A model generated the notes under the pieces. The model was not told the DNA's origin. It searched no databases and saw only the letters and a program-made list of their open reading frames with translations. Position numbers and translations under genes: made by a program. Shown here one piece after another: positions 29,217-38,443 of a DNA stretch of 64,000 nt (its first letter is position 1; each line of letters begins with the position of its first letter). This DNA is from Liopterus haemorrhoidalis (taxonomy: Eukaryota > Arthropoda > Insecta > Coleoptera > Dytiscidae): positions 13,478,625 to 13,542,624 of the forward strand of contig OZ020624.1 in the NCBI GenBank assembly GCA_963971575.1, in the 5' to 3' direction.

Positions 29217-29647
29217 TCGGTGAAGTACTCACCCCTTGCGTCGGTAATCGGGGATCCCCACTGTGTGGATTTCGCGTTGATGTCTCCCATGATAATAAAC
29301 TCCTTCCCGCTCCGTCCTGCTGTTTGCATCATCTCATCCACAGCATCCCGGTATGTTTCCATACGGATGTTGGGGGAGATGTAGCAGCAGAGGACAAGGC
29401 ACTTCCCGAAGTCTATACATAGGTAGCCATCACCGCAATGGACCCCGCTTACTCCCATCTTCCTGTTCAGGAACAGCACTGCCACGTCGCACCGCGTGTC
29501 CCTGAGCCATCTACCTCCCTTTGTGAGCGTCTTGTTCGGCTCGCTCACCACCAAGAGGTCGATCCTGGCCTGCATAGCGGCCGCATAGGTGACGTCATGC
29601 GCCGCCCGTGCTCTTCCAAGGTTGCACTGCAGAACCTTAATCCCCAT
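29210..29647 (-). CDS. R1-type ORF2, endonuclease part
   Basis: 145-aa N-terminal part of ORF2: an apurinic-like endonuclease that nicks the target. Seen: VLQCNLGRARAAHD at the start, LLVVSEPN with the catalytic Glu, IIMGDINAKS with the Asp/Asn pair, and a TDARGEYFTEW end. The ATG overlaps the ORF1 stop (ATGGGGATTAA), the usual termination-reinitiation arrangement. The frame ends at a TGA produced by the one-base deletion noted for the RT part; the remaining catalytic His motif (SHIDVACS) is found in the next ORF. Confidence 0.9.
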   Translation of the reverse strand: MGIKVLQCNLGRARAAHDVTYAAAMQARIDLLVVSEPNKTLTKGGRWLRDTRCDVAVLFLNRKMGVSGVHCGDGYLCIDFGKCLVLCCYISPNIRMETYRDAVDEMMQTAGRSGKEFIIMGDINAKSTQWGSPITDARGEYFTEW

Positions 29648-30887
29648 TGTTGGTTTTGGATGGGGTCCTCGCTGCTCTACGGCTTACGCTTGCGCACTTG
29701 CCGTAGACTAACGTTCTGAAAACGGGGCACTTCGTCTGATCAGACCTGTGCCCAATTTCGTCGCACGTTATGCAGCGAGAAGGGTTCTTACAGTCCTTGG
29801 CCTTGTGGTCTTTTCCACCGCAGTTGAAGCAGAGGATGGACCTGTTCTGCCCCTTGCACTCAGCTGTCCGGTGCCCGAACTGTAGGCACCGGTAGCACCT
29901 GTGCACCTCGATCCTCTTCCTCACCCGGCAAGCGACCCAACCTATTCTGATGCGGCCCTTCGCATCAAGGTCGGTCGCCACGTCTTTTCTCACTGCTACC
30001 GTGGCAGCCTGGTTTCCGCTCGCCATCGGTCTCATTGAGATGACCTTGACCTCGTCCTTCCCCAGGTCCTCTCTGCACTTCAAAATCTGCAGCTTTAACA
30101 CCTCAGCACTGATGTCCGCATCTATATTAGCGATATGGATTACGTGCATTCTGTCCTTTACTAGGACTCGCGTGCTGGTGTTCTCAGCTGCTTTTTTGAA
30201 GGCGTTGGCCTTCGCGCGCCCTCCCGAGATCTCCAGAAGCAGATCTCCCTGGACTGTCTTCCTTATAGACCTGACCTGGACGCCGATTTCGTCGATCTTG
30301 ACATCGTTCTTCACCTTGCGCAGGATATCTGCGTAGGTGGAGCCTTCTGCCTTAACGATGACTTTTTCGGTGTCCGGCGCCTTTTTCACCGCTCCTCCGA
30401 CGGTGTCGCCTCTTTTTTCAGGGGGTTTCTTCCTTCCCCTTGCCCCTGCGGTCATTATTATGGTCCTGCACACCGTGCCATGGAAGGCGAACTCCGCGCA
30501 CTTCCTCAGGTAGCCCGCGTCGATGGCGCCGAGGGTGAACACTCTCACTCTCTCCAGCTGCTGCTTCACCGCTTCTTCCCTCAGGTTCTGGCAGAGCCGG
30601 TAAAGAGTTCCGGTGTCGTTAACACCCCCCCCCCCGTCCATCTTGTAAGGGAGGACGAATAGGGTGTTCTCCCTCTTAGTTTTCTTCCCTTTCCTGTCCA
30701 CGGCTTCCGTGACGCTCCTCAGGAACTCCACTATACCTTCCTGAAGTCCGTCCTTGGCCATGCAGACCAGGTCGTGGAATCTACCTGCCATGCCCTTCAT
30801 GACACTGCCCTCAGGGTCTAGGCCCGGGTCCACGATAACGGCTAGATCTTCTTTCACGTCGGCTTTTGTCACGTTACCGGGCTCCAT
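29637..30887 (-). CDS. R1-type ORF1 (gag-like), zinc-knuckle part
   Basis: 416 aa following a TAG in the same frame as the upstream 240-aa ORF, so together they form one ORF1. The C-terminal end has three knuckles: CYRCLQFGHRTAEC, CFNCGGKDHKAKDC and CITCDEIGHRSDQTKC. It would coat LINE RNA. The middle (about 190-290) resembles the RNA-binding-like region of R1 ORF1 proteins. Met at 30887 lies four codons after the TAG, so reinitiation or readthrough is possible. It overlaps the ORF2 start by 11 nt. Confidence 0.88.
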   Translation of the reverse strand: MEPGNVTKADVKEDLAVIVDPGLDPEGSVMKGMAGRFHDLVCMAKDGLQEGIVEFLRSVTEAVDRKGKKTKRENTLFVLPYKMDGGGGVNDTGTLYRLCQNLREEAVKQQLERVRVFTLGAIDAGYLRKCAEFAFHGTVCRTIIMTAGARGRKKPPEKRGDTVGGAVKKAPDTEKVIVKAEGSTYADILRKVKNDVKIDEIGVQVRSIRKTVQGDLLLEISGGRAKANAFKKAAENTSTRVLVKDRMHVIHIANIDADISAEVLKLQILKCREDLGKDEVKVISMRPMASGNQAATVAVRKDVATDLDAKGRIRIGWVACRVRKRIEVHRCYRCLQFGHRTAECKGQNRSILCFNCGGKDHKAKDCKNPSRCITCDEIGHRSDQTKCPVFRTLVYGKCASVSRRAARTPSKTNNGD

Positions 30888-30896
30888 AGTGGTAGC

Positions 30897-31619
30897 CTAG
30901 TAACATTCTTCCGGCCAAACGCTGTCTAGTATCGGTGCTAGATCTACGAAGGCACCCCCTCCAGCCAGCGTCGCGGAGAGCCTATTGCTCCGTTCCGCCC
31001 GGGTTGCCTCTTCAGATCCAGCTTCCGATACCGGGTCTGTCTGGGTTGCAATACTTGCCGTATTGCGCGCCTCCTTGCTGACCCTTTTCAGCCGCTTCTT
31101 CGTCGGCGATTCCCGGAGCTTCTTCAGCTTGTGGTTTGTGACCGCCACATGCCACTTGAGCTCCTTTACCGCCTCCTTAATACTGGTCTTCGTGTTCGGT
31201 GTTCCGTCCACGATACCAGCTAGTTTGTCCGTTGCCATGATTAGAAGTTTCATGGCTTCGGCAAACTCCTCCTCTCTTTCGCCCTCGGACTCCTCTCGTT
31301 CCCTCCCTCTTTTAGTCGAGGTCGGGTTCGAGATAACGTTCGCCTTGTCCTTCTTGCTCTTCATTGTGGCGAAGAGTGCGGCTACGCTATTGCGTCTCGC
31401 AGCTCTCACCGTGCCATCTCCAGCCTGGGCGGCTTTACTCTGGCTCTTCCTTATATTATCCTCTTCGGCCACAACGATGACCTCCGCCTCCTTCTCCGCT
31501 GCAGTTGGAGTGCAGCCCTTATCTTTCCGTGGTGGCGGTGTTCGCCGCGTGGCACCACTCTTCTTAAATATCTCCTCTACACTAACGTCGTTCTGGTCCC
31601 CCCTATTCTTACTTTCCAT
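30897..31619 (-). CDS. R1-type ORF1, N-terminal part
   Basis: 240-aa Lys/Glu-rich N-terminal segment of ORF1, with a likely coiled-coil or charged stretch (about 115-180). The ATG lies only about 20 nt from the element's 5' boundary. It ends at TAG (codon after PEECY), which is in frame with the zinc-knuckle ORF starting at 30887. Either a nonsense mutation or a leaky stop divides ORF1. I cannot tell which from one copy. Confidence 0.75.
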   Translation of the reverse strand: MESKNRGDQNDVSVEEIFKKSGATRRTPPPRKDKGCTPTAAEKEAEVIVVAEEDNIRKSQSKAAQAGDGTVRAARRNSVAALFATMKSKKDKANVISNPTSTKRGREREESEGEREEEFAEAMKLLIMATDKLAGIVDGTPNTKTSIKEAVKELKWHVAVTNHKLKKLRESPTKKRLKRVSKEARNTASIATQTDPVSEAGSEEATRAERSNRLSATLAGGGAFVDLAPILDSVWPEECY

Positions 31620-31638
31620 ATTGTTGTTTTTTCAAAAA

Positions 31639-31697
31639 TCACAAAAATAGTCCCTGCAGTTTGCTGTGGTCTCCAAATACATGATTTGACCTGGCAT
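31639..31697. repeat. 59-bp target-site duplication, right copy
   Basis: Identical to 26515-26573. The sequence is coding DNA of the Mutator-like gene. Confidence 0.95.
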
Positions 31698-32277
31698 TAA
31701 ATCGTGCCGTAATGTGCTACTATTTCCGTTCTTATTGTTGTATCTTATTGCTGTTCTTGGCTGCCAGTCAAACGTGATACACTGCCTTTTAAAATGCTTC
31801 GTTGCTTTTAATCTGTAAAATAAAATTTCGGAACTAAAAACAAAATGTTATATATATTTAACTTACTTTGCACAAAGTGGAAGTATAATTTTTGATGACA
31901 TAATTTGTGCATTCAATTTTCGTTATGTCGTGTCGATATGACACTTTTTCAAATTTGCGTACACGCTTGAATCTCCGTCTGCTAAAAATTGGGTATATTT
32001 AAGACCATGCATACTGATACTGGAGTTAAAACCTTCTACAATAATATCTGCTTCCATTTGAGAAGATGGTTTATTTTTCCAGTTCAAGTAGCATGCATGT
32101 TCTTTCAGGGGTGTATTTTTTTTCTGCCTCTGCGCATATTTTTTAATAATAAAAATGTATCTCAGAAAAACAATTAAAACTAAAAATATGAATTACAAAA
32201 TATAGTGAGTATATAACTGAGCATATAATGCTATATTTATTACGAATTCCCAAAAACAATATATATATATATATATA
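31698..32277 (-). pseudogene. Mutator-like transposase fragment (piece 3) with a 54-nt intron
   Basis: The minus strand shows, in order, LFLGIRNKY (near 32245), a Cys/aromatic segment, MEADIIVEGF, and GLKYTQFLADGDSSVYANL (about 31940-32040) with the Asp of the GDSS block. These are conserved blocks of the Mutator-like transposase domain found in many insect genomes. A clean GTAAGT...TTTTACAG interval (31866 down to 31813, 54 nt) interrupts the coding sequence and looks like an intron. Several stops are present, so the gene is dead. The Ty3/gypsy element begins at 32278 inside a TA run of this gene. Confidence 0.65.
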
Positions 32278-32533
32278 TGTCGGCAATTTTCCCGAGTCAG
32301 GCCCTGTAGATTGTGTGTGTTGAGTGAAGTAAGTGCGCGCCTGCGTAGAGAGACAGTAACATGGTAGTGAGTGTCGGGTGAAAAGGTGCAGGGTAGCACA
32401 ACAGAACAAAAACTATATTTAATTATAATACTAGGATAGAGAATCCTGTGTATTTGGTTATTATCATTAAATTCATTAAAATACAGTGTAGTGTTTTATT
32501 GAAAAAGTCCTCCTGTAGAGAACGGGTGCGACA
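32278..32533 (+). repeat. G3 5' LTR
   Basis: 256 bp, starting TGTCGGCAATTTTCCC and ending GGGTGCGACA. Confidence 0.93.
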
Positions 32534-33133
32534 GAGCAGCGGTGTGATTTTGTGAAACAACCAGTGTTAAAAAAAAAAAAAAAAAAAAAAAACCGTGTAA
32601 CGACGCTTGTGAAGTGTTGATAACATTTAACTTACAATGGAGTAACTGTAAATGTACTTTAACAAACTGTGCAGTGACTTGTGACCACGGTTTTGTGAAA
32701 AAAAGTGAAAATATAAAACATTCCCGCGTAAACTTTATCGTGTGTGAAACTGACCCTTCAGTAAACGGGACATAAGGACGAGTTTATTGTGACTTGTTGA
32801 CAACAGAGAAAAATAGACATCTAGTAGAGTTTTTACGGTAAATAATTGCTCCTCGCTGGTAAGTCGTAAGAATTCTAATTTTGAGTGAACTGATGACAAT
32901 AAAGTGCATTTTAATAAGTTAAAAGACAATAATAGACTTACATGGCGCCATAAGCGCATGGTAGTGATATATACAATAAGGTCGAAACTCGTTGGTTATC
33001 TGGAAATTGGCGGGAACGAGCGAGTACGTTGTGACCTTGGACTGGCGCTGTTGAGCGTGTTTGAACTGAACAAAAGTGACAGAGACGTATTCAGAAAATT
33101 AAAATTTTGAACATTTAATAAACGCTAGTAAAA
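32534..33133 (+). other. G3 5' leader
   Basis: 600-nt untranslated leader with a 20+ nt A run near 32570-32591. Nothing else is recognised. Confidence 0.6.
32536..32549 (+). other. G3 candidate primer-binding site
   Basis: AGCAGCGGTGTGAT lies two bases after the LTR. The related element at 59 kb has AGCAGCGGTGGGAT in the same place. Neither has the usual TGG start. The sequence could pair with a tRNA 3' region ending ...ATCCCACCGCTGC plus a few more bases. This is inference. Confidence 0.4.
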
Positions 33134-36100
33134 ATGACTGAAAGAAGTGATAGTAGGTTAGGAAATGAACTTAATGCAATTGCGGAAGGTGAAGAGTGGC
33201 TCGGTGTAAGCTCTACACCGGCTGGCGTGGACGAGCAGGCCCACGGTTTTCTACAGCCTTCGCACGACTCGAATGTATGCTATGGGAACATGGAGTGGGA
33301 ACGCGAGATGATACGAAGAGAGCGCGAGTTACTCGAAAGAGAACGACAGTTGCTGCTAAGAGAGAGAACGTTCCTAAATGATTCCATGCGCGATCAAACT
33401 TTCGTTGGGGCTTTTCCGAAGGATTTTGCCAAAAACCTATTACCAGAATTTGACCCTGCAAAATTGACTGGATTCACGACAGAACGTTGGATTCGGCGTG
33501 TTGAAGGAGTGGCCAAGGCATATGGCTGGAATGAGGCGGTGCTTTTGGCGCAAGCCGTGCCAAAATTAAGGGGTGCCGCAAAATTATGGGCAGAATGCGA
33601 CTTGGAAGAGATATCCACGTGGGAAAACTTCAAAGCGAGATTACTTCGTAGTTTTCCGTGCCGTGTGAGTCAGGCTGACATCCATTTGGCTCTGACAAAG
33701 CGAAAGAAAATGAGGGACGAATCTTATGAAGAGTATGTTTTCGCAATGAAATCTTTAGCTCAAAAGGGAGACATAGATGGAGACTCCTTGATAAGATACA
33801 TTTTAAATGGGTTGAATGATAAAGAGATGGTTAACTCATTAGCCTCTCATGATTACAGCGACGTAGAGGATTTTTTGCGGAGAGTCAGATGGTATTTGGG
33901 AAACATAAACGGAGAAAAGAAAGAGCAACAGGAAAAATGGGTTGAAAATAGAGACCCATTAACCCAGACAACTCCAAAGGCCATGCAAAAACCAGTGACA
34001 TGCTATAACTGTGGCGATACTGGGCACTTTGCGAGCAGGTGTCCCAAGCCGTACAATAACATGAAAACGTGTTTTCTCTGCAAAAGCGACGGACACATAG
34101 CAACAGCTTGTCCGAAGAAGAGTGAAATTAAAGCAGCTAGAACACATGAAACGAAAAGAGTAAATGAATTGAGACACGACGAGAGTAGGCTAGACAACTA
34201 CAGAAAGACTGTAGAGGTCGAAGGACACGAGATAGACGCATTCGTTGACCTGGGAAGCGATTGTGTGACTCTGAAGGAGAGCGAGGCAAGACGGATGCAA
34301 TTAAAATATCTGCCTACCAAAACAGTGCTAAGAGGGTTTGGTGAAGGCCAAAGCACGACGATGGGAAAGAAGACGATCCTGCTAGTTTTAGAGGGCATCC
34401 AAATGGAGGTGGAAACGTTCATCGTCCCAGATGAGGCGCAGGAAGAAGCCATGATCATCGGACGAAGTGCGCTAGAGAAACCTCAAATTTTAGTCACTAT
34501 GAGAAATGGTCGACTAGAAATAAAAGAAGAGAAACACGAGGGTGAAGAGACGCCCAAAAGAATGATGAAAATAAAAGAAAGTATTGAAAAAACAGAAATT
34601 AGAGCGGGAGAAGGATTTCCCAAAGTGGAACAAGAAAAATTGCTAAATTTAGTAAATAAGTATCGCAATTGTTTCGCGAAAAAGTTAGATGAGATTGGAA
34701 CTGCAAAAACGGAAGAATTCCAAATTGAGCTGCAAGACGAAAAACCAGTGTGCTACAAACCGTACAGAATCCCATATAGTGAGAGAGAGCACATGAAGGA
34801 GATTATAAATGAGTTGTTGGAGGCCAACATAATCAAGCCATCGAAGTCTGAATATGCCAGTCCTGCATTACTGGTCAATAAACCAAATGGTAAGAAGCGG
34901 CTGTGCATCGACTATCGTCGTTTAAATCAGAAGACAAAAAAAGATAAATTTCCCATGGTAGCCATGGACGACACGTTAGACAAACTAGCAGGGTACGAAT
35001 ATTTCATAACACTCGATATGGCGAGTGGCTATTATCAGCTGAGAGTAGCTGAAGGATCTATTCCATACACGGGCTTTATAAACACAGAAGGGCACTATGA
35101 ATTTTTAAAAATGCCTTTTGGGCTTGTAAATGCCCCATCTGCCTTCAATCGTATGATGAAGAAAGTGGAAGGAATGATGAGACCGGGTGATCTGGTCGTT
35201 TACATGGACGATGTTCTTATACCATGTAAAATAATCGCTGAGGGAATGGAAAAGTTACAGCGTTCGTTAGAGGTCCTAAGTGAGATAGGATTGACTTTGA
35301 ACATCACCAAGTGTTGTTTCTTTGAAAAACAGATAGAATTCGTCGGGTACGAAATCAGCGGCGACGGTATCCGCCCTGGAAGGAAAAAGACAACTGCAAT
35401 ACAAGAATACAGGAGACCAGGAAATGTCCATGAAGTTAGGCAATTTGTTGGACTTGCAAGCTTTTTCCGACGATTCATACCGAGTTTTGCCAAACTGTGT
35501 AAACCCTTATCACGACTTACTCGAAAAGGAATCGAATTTGTCTGGCAAGACGAGCAAGAGGAAAGTTTCAAAAAGCTGAAGGATGAGTTACAGAGGCGCC
35601 CAGTGCTAACTCTGTATGACCCGTCAGGGGAATTTGAGATCCATACTGACGTATGCAAACTTGGTGTTGCGGGCGTCTTATTACAAAGAACAGATGAGAA
35701 GAATGGTTGGCAACCTGTCAGCTATTTCAGTAGACAGACGACGGATACCGAGTCAAAATACCATAGTTTTGAGCTAGAGACTATGGCAGTAGTTGAGACT
35801 CTAGAGAGGTATCGTAGTTATATTTTAGGAAAAAGAATTAAAGTCATAACGGACTGCAATTCGTTAAAAACCACAATGAGCAAAAGAGATTTGAACCCTA
35901 GAATTGGTAGATGGTGGCTTCGAATCCAAGATTTTGATTTCGAGGTTCATCATAGACCAGGAGAGCGCATGCGACACGCAGACGCCCTCAGTCGCAACCC
36001 AGTCGAGGCAGCGAAGGAACTCGATACGGCCGACATGAAAGTTTGTATGGTAAGAATTGACACAACCGATTGGGTCGCAACAATGCAAAACCAAGACAAA

Positions 36101-37396
36101 ACCTTACACAAAACTATAGAGGAGCTAACGAAAGAGCCAAATGACGACAGAATGAAGCAACTACAGTTAGACTATCTACTGGAAAATCACAGATTATATA
36201 GAAGACTACCAGGAGGGAAAAGAATGGTCTTACCAAATGGAGTAGTTTGGAAAATTATCCAGATGTACCATGACGAGATGGGGCATCCAGGCATCGACAG
36301 GACGCTAGAAAATATCCAGAAAAGGTTTTGGACGAGTGGAATGAGAAAACGAGTTAAGAGGTACATAAAGGCATGTATCACGTGTGCCTACCACAAAGTG
36401 CCTGCTGGAAAGAAAGAAGCTGAGATGCACAGTATTCCACGAATACCCGTGCCCTTCCATACTATAAATGCAGACCATTTAGGGCCTTTTCCACCTAGTG
36501 CACGTGGAAATGCTCACCTATTAGTAATAGTGGACAGCTTTTCGAAGTATGTCATCCTGCGAGCGGTGAAAAATACAAAGACGGAGCCTACCTGCAAAGT
36601 ATTTAAAGAGATTTTCAGCATATATGGCTGCCCGAACCGCGTTATAACAGACAGGGGAACGGCTTTCACGTCAAGAAAATTTGAAGACATGTGTCGAGAG
36701 TATTTAGTTACTCATGTTAAGAATGCCACTTCAACCCCACGGGCAAATGGTCAAGCAGAACGCTTTAATCAGACAATTACAAATGCGATCAGAACGACAT
36801 ACACGAGAGATGCCGGAAGAGATTGGGATGAACGGTTAAGCGCTATACAGTTCGCACTCAATAGCATGAAAAGCCGTACTACCCAGAAAACACCACACGA
36901 GCTTGTATTTAGCTATACGCCTCGTACACTAACAAACAATGAGCTGATTAAGGAAATAGAGAACGAGGAAAAAGATAACATCGATGTAGAAAGAAATAGA
37001 GTAGAAGCGATGGAGAATCTCGTCGTAGAACAAGAAAAAGAAAAGAAAAGGTTCGACAGACGTCACAGAAGGCCGAGAACATACCAAGAAGGAGACCTGG
37101 TACTAATAAGAAGGGAAGCAGCTGCTACGGGTCAGCCCAGAAAGCTCACTCCCGCTTACAAGGGCCCTTATGCTGTGAGTAAGGTGCTTCCAAACGACAG
37201 ATATGTGCTGGTAGATGTGCCCGGCGCAAAACGGACACAACGAACATTCGAGTCGGTCTACGCCGCAGACAACATGAAGCCGTGGTGTAGCCTGCTAGAA
37301 GAGGATCCGGTAACCGAAGCCGAATCAGGAGCCGAGGGCGACTCCGACGATAGCGCGGCCGAGCTGTCGACAATTTTCCCGAGTCAGGCCCTGTAG
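33134..37396 (+). CDS. gag-pol: G3 Gag-Pol polyprotein
   Basis: 1420 aa in one frame. Order: charged coiled-coil start (about 55-80, repeated RERELLERERQLLL), capsid (about 100-260), two CCHC knuckles (C290-C303, C313-C326), protease (VDLGSD, D372), RT (YMDD 690-693), RNase H (HTDVCKLG, D839), integrase HHCC (H1046, H1051, C1081, C1084) with D1114, D1173, E1209, and a C-terminal GPY module (YKGPYAV, 1342-1348). The protease active site is D-Leu-G rather than D-Thr/Ser-G. No frameshift separates gag from pol. The stop codon lies 32 nt inside the 3' LTR, so the last ~11 residues are LTR-encoded. No env. Confidence 0.95.
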   Translation: MTERSDSRLGNELNAIAEGEEWLGVSSTPAGVDEQAHGFLQPSHDSNVCYGNMEWEREMIRRERELLERERQLLLRERTFLNDSMRDQTFVGAFPKDFAKNLLPEFDPAKLTGFTTERWIRRVEGVAKAYGWNEAVLLAQAVPKLRGAAKLWAECDLEEISTWENFKARLLRSFPCRVSQADIHLALTKRKKMRDESYEEYVFAMKSLAQKGDIDGDSLIRYILNGLNDKEMVNSLASHDYSDVEDFLRRVRWYLGNINGEKKEQQEKWVENRDPLTQTTPKAMQKPVTCYNCGDTGHFASRCPKPYNNMKTCFLCKSDGHIATACPKKSEIKAARTHETKRVNELRHDESRLDNYRKTVEVEGHEIDAFVDLGSDCVTLKESEARRMQLKYLPTKTVLRGFGEGQSTTMGKKTILLVLEGIQMEVETFIVPDEAQEEAMIIGRSALEKPQILVTMRNGRLEIKEEKHEGEETPKRMMKIKESIEKTEIRAGEGFPKVEQEKLLNLVNKYRNCFAKKLDEIGTAKTEEFQIELQDEKPVCYKPYRIPYSEREHMKEIINELLEANIIKPSKSEYASPALLVNKPNGKKRLCIDYRRLNQKTKKDKFPMVAMDDTLDKLAGYEYFITLDMASGYYQLRVAEGSIPYTGFINTEGHYEFLKMPFGLVNAPSAFNRMMKKVEGMMRPGDLVVYMDDVLIPCKIIAEGMEKLQRSLEVLSEIGLTLNITKCCFFEKQIEFVGYEISGDGIRPGRKKTTAIQEYRRPGNVHEVRQFVGLASFFRRFIPSFAKLCKPLSRLTRKGIEFVWQDEQEESFKKLKDELQRRPVLTLYDPSGEFEIHTDVCKLGVAGVLLQRTDEKNGWQPVSYFSRQTTDTESKYHSFELETMAVVETLERYRSYILGKRIKVITDCNSLKTTMSKRDLNPRIGRWWLRIQDFDFEVHHRPGERMRHADALSRNPVEAAKELDTADMKVCMVRIDTTDWVATMQNQDKTLHKTIEELTKEPNDDRMKQLQLDYLLENHRLYRRLPGGKRMVLPNGVVWKIIQMYHDEMGHPGIDRTLENIQKRFWTSGMRKRVKRYIKACITCAYHKVPAGKKEAEMHSIPRIPVPFHTINADHLGPFPPSARGNAHLLVIVDSFSKYVILRAVKNTKTEPTCKVFKEIFSIYGCPNRVITDRGTAFTSRKFEDMCREYLVTHVKNATSTPRANGQAERFNQTITNAIRTTYTRDAGRDWDERLSAIQFALNSMKSRTTQKTPHELVFSYTPRTLTNNELIKEIENEEKDNIDVERNRVEAMENLVVEQEKEKKRFDRRHRRPRTYQEGDLVLIRREAAATGQPRKLTPAYKGPYAVSKVLPNDRYVLVDVPGAKRTQRTFESVYAADNMKPWCSLLEEDPVTEAESGAEGDSDDSAAELSTIFPSQAL
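37352..37362 (+). other. G3 conserved 11-mer in place of a polypurine tract
   Basis: AGCGCGGCCGA ends two bases before the 3' LTR. The identical 11-mer ends one base before the 3' LTR of the element at 59-63 kb, in a different reading context. It is not purine-rich. Confidence 0.5.
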
Positions 37397-37620
37397 ATTG
37401 TGTGTGTTGAGTGAAGTAAGTGCGCGCCTGCGTAGAGAGACAGTAACATGGTAGTGAGTGTCGGGTGAAAAGGTGCAGGGTAGCACAACAGAACAAAAAC
37501 TATATTTAATTATAATACTAGGATAGAGAATCCTGTGTATTTGGTTATTATCATTAAATTCATTAAAATACAGTGTAGTGTTTTATTGAAAAAGTCCTCC
37601 TGTAGAGAACGGGTGCGACA
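37365..37620 (+). repeat. G3 3' LTR
   Basis: 256 bp with one difference from the 5' LTR, followed directly by (TA)n. Confidence 0.93.
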
Positions 37621-37668
37621 TATATATATATATATTCTTTCCCAATTATAACAGCTTGAAGCAAAATA
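37621..37668 (-). pseudogene. Mutator-like transposase fragment (piece 2)
   Basis: The minus strand encodes LLQAVIIGKE then TA-repeat codons. This is the strand that precedes LFLGIRNKY in the family, and LFLGIRNKY is found at the far side of the G3 insertion. It bridges piece 1 (55207-55895) and piece 3 (31698-32277). Confidence 0.55.
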
Positions 37669-37676
37669 TGGTTAGT
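37669..37676. repeat. 8-bp target-site duplication, left copy (TGGTTAGT)
   Basis: Identical to 55199-55206, flanking the hAT ends. Eight bases is the hAT-superfamily duplication length. Confidence 0.9.
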
Positions 37677-38380
37677 CAGGGCCAGCGCTAGGCATGTGCA
37701 GTGGCACATGGCCTCGCGGCCCAACTGGCCTCGCACATGGTGCGAACTTTCTGAACCGCCCGTACTCGCCCACACCAAACTCCCATCTAAATTGTGTATG
37801 TAGGTTTTGAGCGCGCTGAAATTAGAAAGAAGAAAACAGGTGGGTTGCTTTGCATTAGCTGTGAAGCGCTGTGATTCCCCGAATACGAGAGAAAATCACA
37901 CAGCCGAAAGTTGTTATTGATAGAGGCTACAGAAAAAAAAAAAATAGTGTAACATCCACTAAATGTATTCCTCATTAAAATATATCATTCGAGTATTCCG
38001 TTTAAATGCATCTAACCCTAACTTTCTTCGCTCCAGATATATTTAAAAATAATGATATAAAAATCTTCTTAAAATTTATAAAAAGTGGTACAGTGTCAGT
38101 GGAAGTAATCGCAAGTACTTTTTTATAACAAAAATTATTAAATGGTATATTAATATTAACTAAAGTACGTTTTAAATAAATCTAATTATTTTTGGTTGAC
38201 CTTGAATTTTCGAGCCAAAATATTAATTAACATATGTGCAATTGAATGTCTTGAACGCTGGAATACCAACATACAAGTTTCAACTAATCTTAGTCATGTA
38301 TGGCTCAGATAGGTGGCACTAGTAGTTCCATATATAAATAATTTAATTCAATATAATTGAAAATATACAAGTTTCTTTTA
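37677..38380. other. hAT left arm
   Basis: Terminal repeat, subterminal GCACATGGCCTCG motifs, then AT-rich DNA without an ORF up to the LINE A leader. Confidence 0.6.
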
Positions 38381-38443
38381 AATCAAATCCAGATTAAATA
38401 ACATTAAAATAATAATTAACTTAACTATAATACTTATAATAAA

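Larger units (their letters stand above)
26574..31638 (-). mobile_element. R1-type LINE, near full length
   Basis: Minus-strand LINE of 5.07 kb: a leader of only ~19 nt, a gag-like ORF1 with three CCHC knuckles, ORF2 with AP endonuclease and RT, and a poly(A) tail (T run at 26574-26586). A perfect 59-bp duplication of the target brackets it, so it is recent. EN and RT sequence patterns (CNLGRARAAHD; GFADDLAM) and the C-terminal CCHC place it with R1/TRAS/Waldo-type elements. Confidence 0.93.
32278..37620 (+). mobile_element. Ty3/gypsy LTR retrotransposon 'G3' (no env)
   Basis: 256-bp LTRs (TGT...ACA) differ at one base (TGTCGGCAA vs TGTCGACAA), and a single long gag-pol ORF fills the interior. 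It is very young and apparently intact. It sits in a TA run (32259-32277 and 37621-37634) within the Mutator-like gene. No polypurine tract is visible before the 3' LTR. Two CCHC knuckles and a single fused ORF suggest a mag-like lineage, but I cannot assign the clade. Confidence 0.93.

Noticed and set aside
29201..29232. A tandem duplication as cause of the ORF2 break
   Set aside because: GTGAGTACTTC occurs twice nearby, but the protein reads through correctly if one G is restored, so a single-base deletion explains it better.
30985..31650. 221-aa plus-strand frame opposite R1 ORF1
   Set aside because: Low-complexity antisense shadow of a Lys/Glu-rich ORF.
32278..32533. Self-priming (Tf1-like) in G3
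   Set aside because: No complement of AGCAGCGGTG is visible in the LTR.
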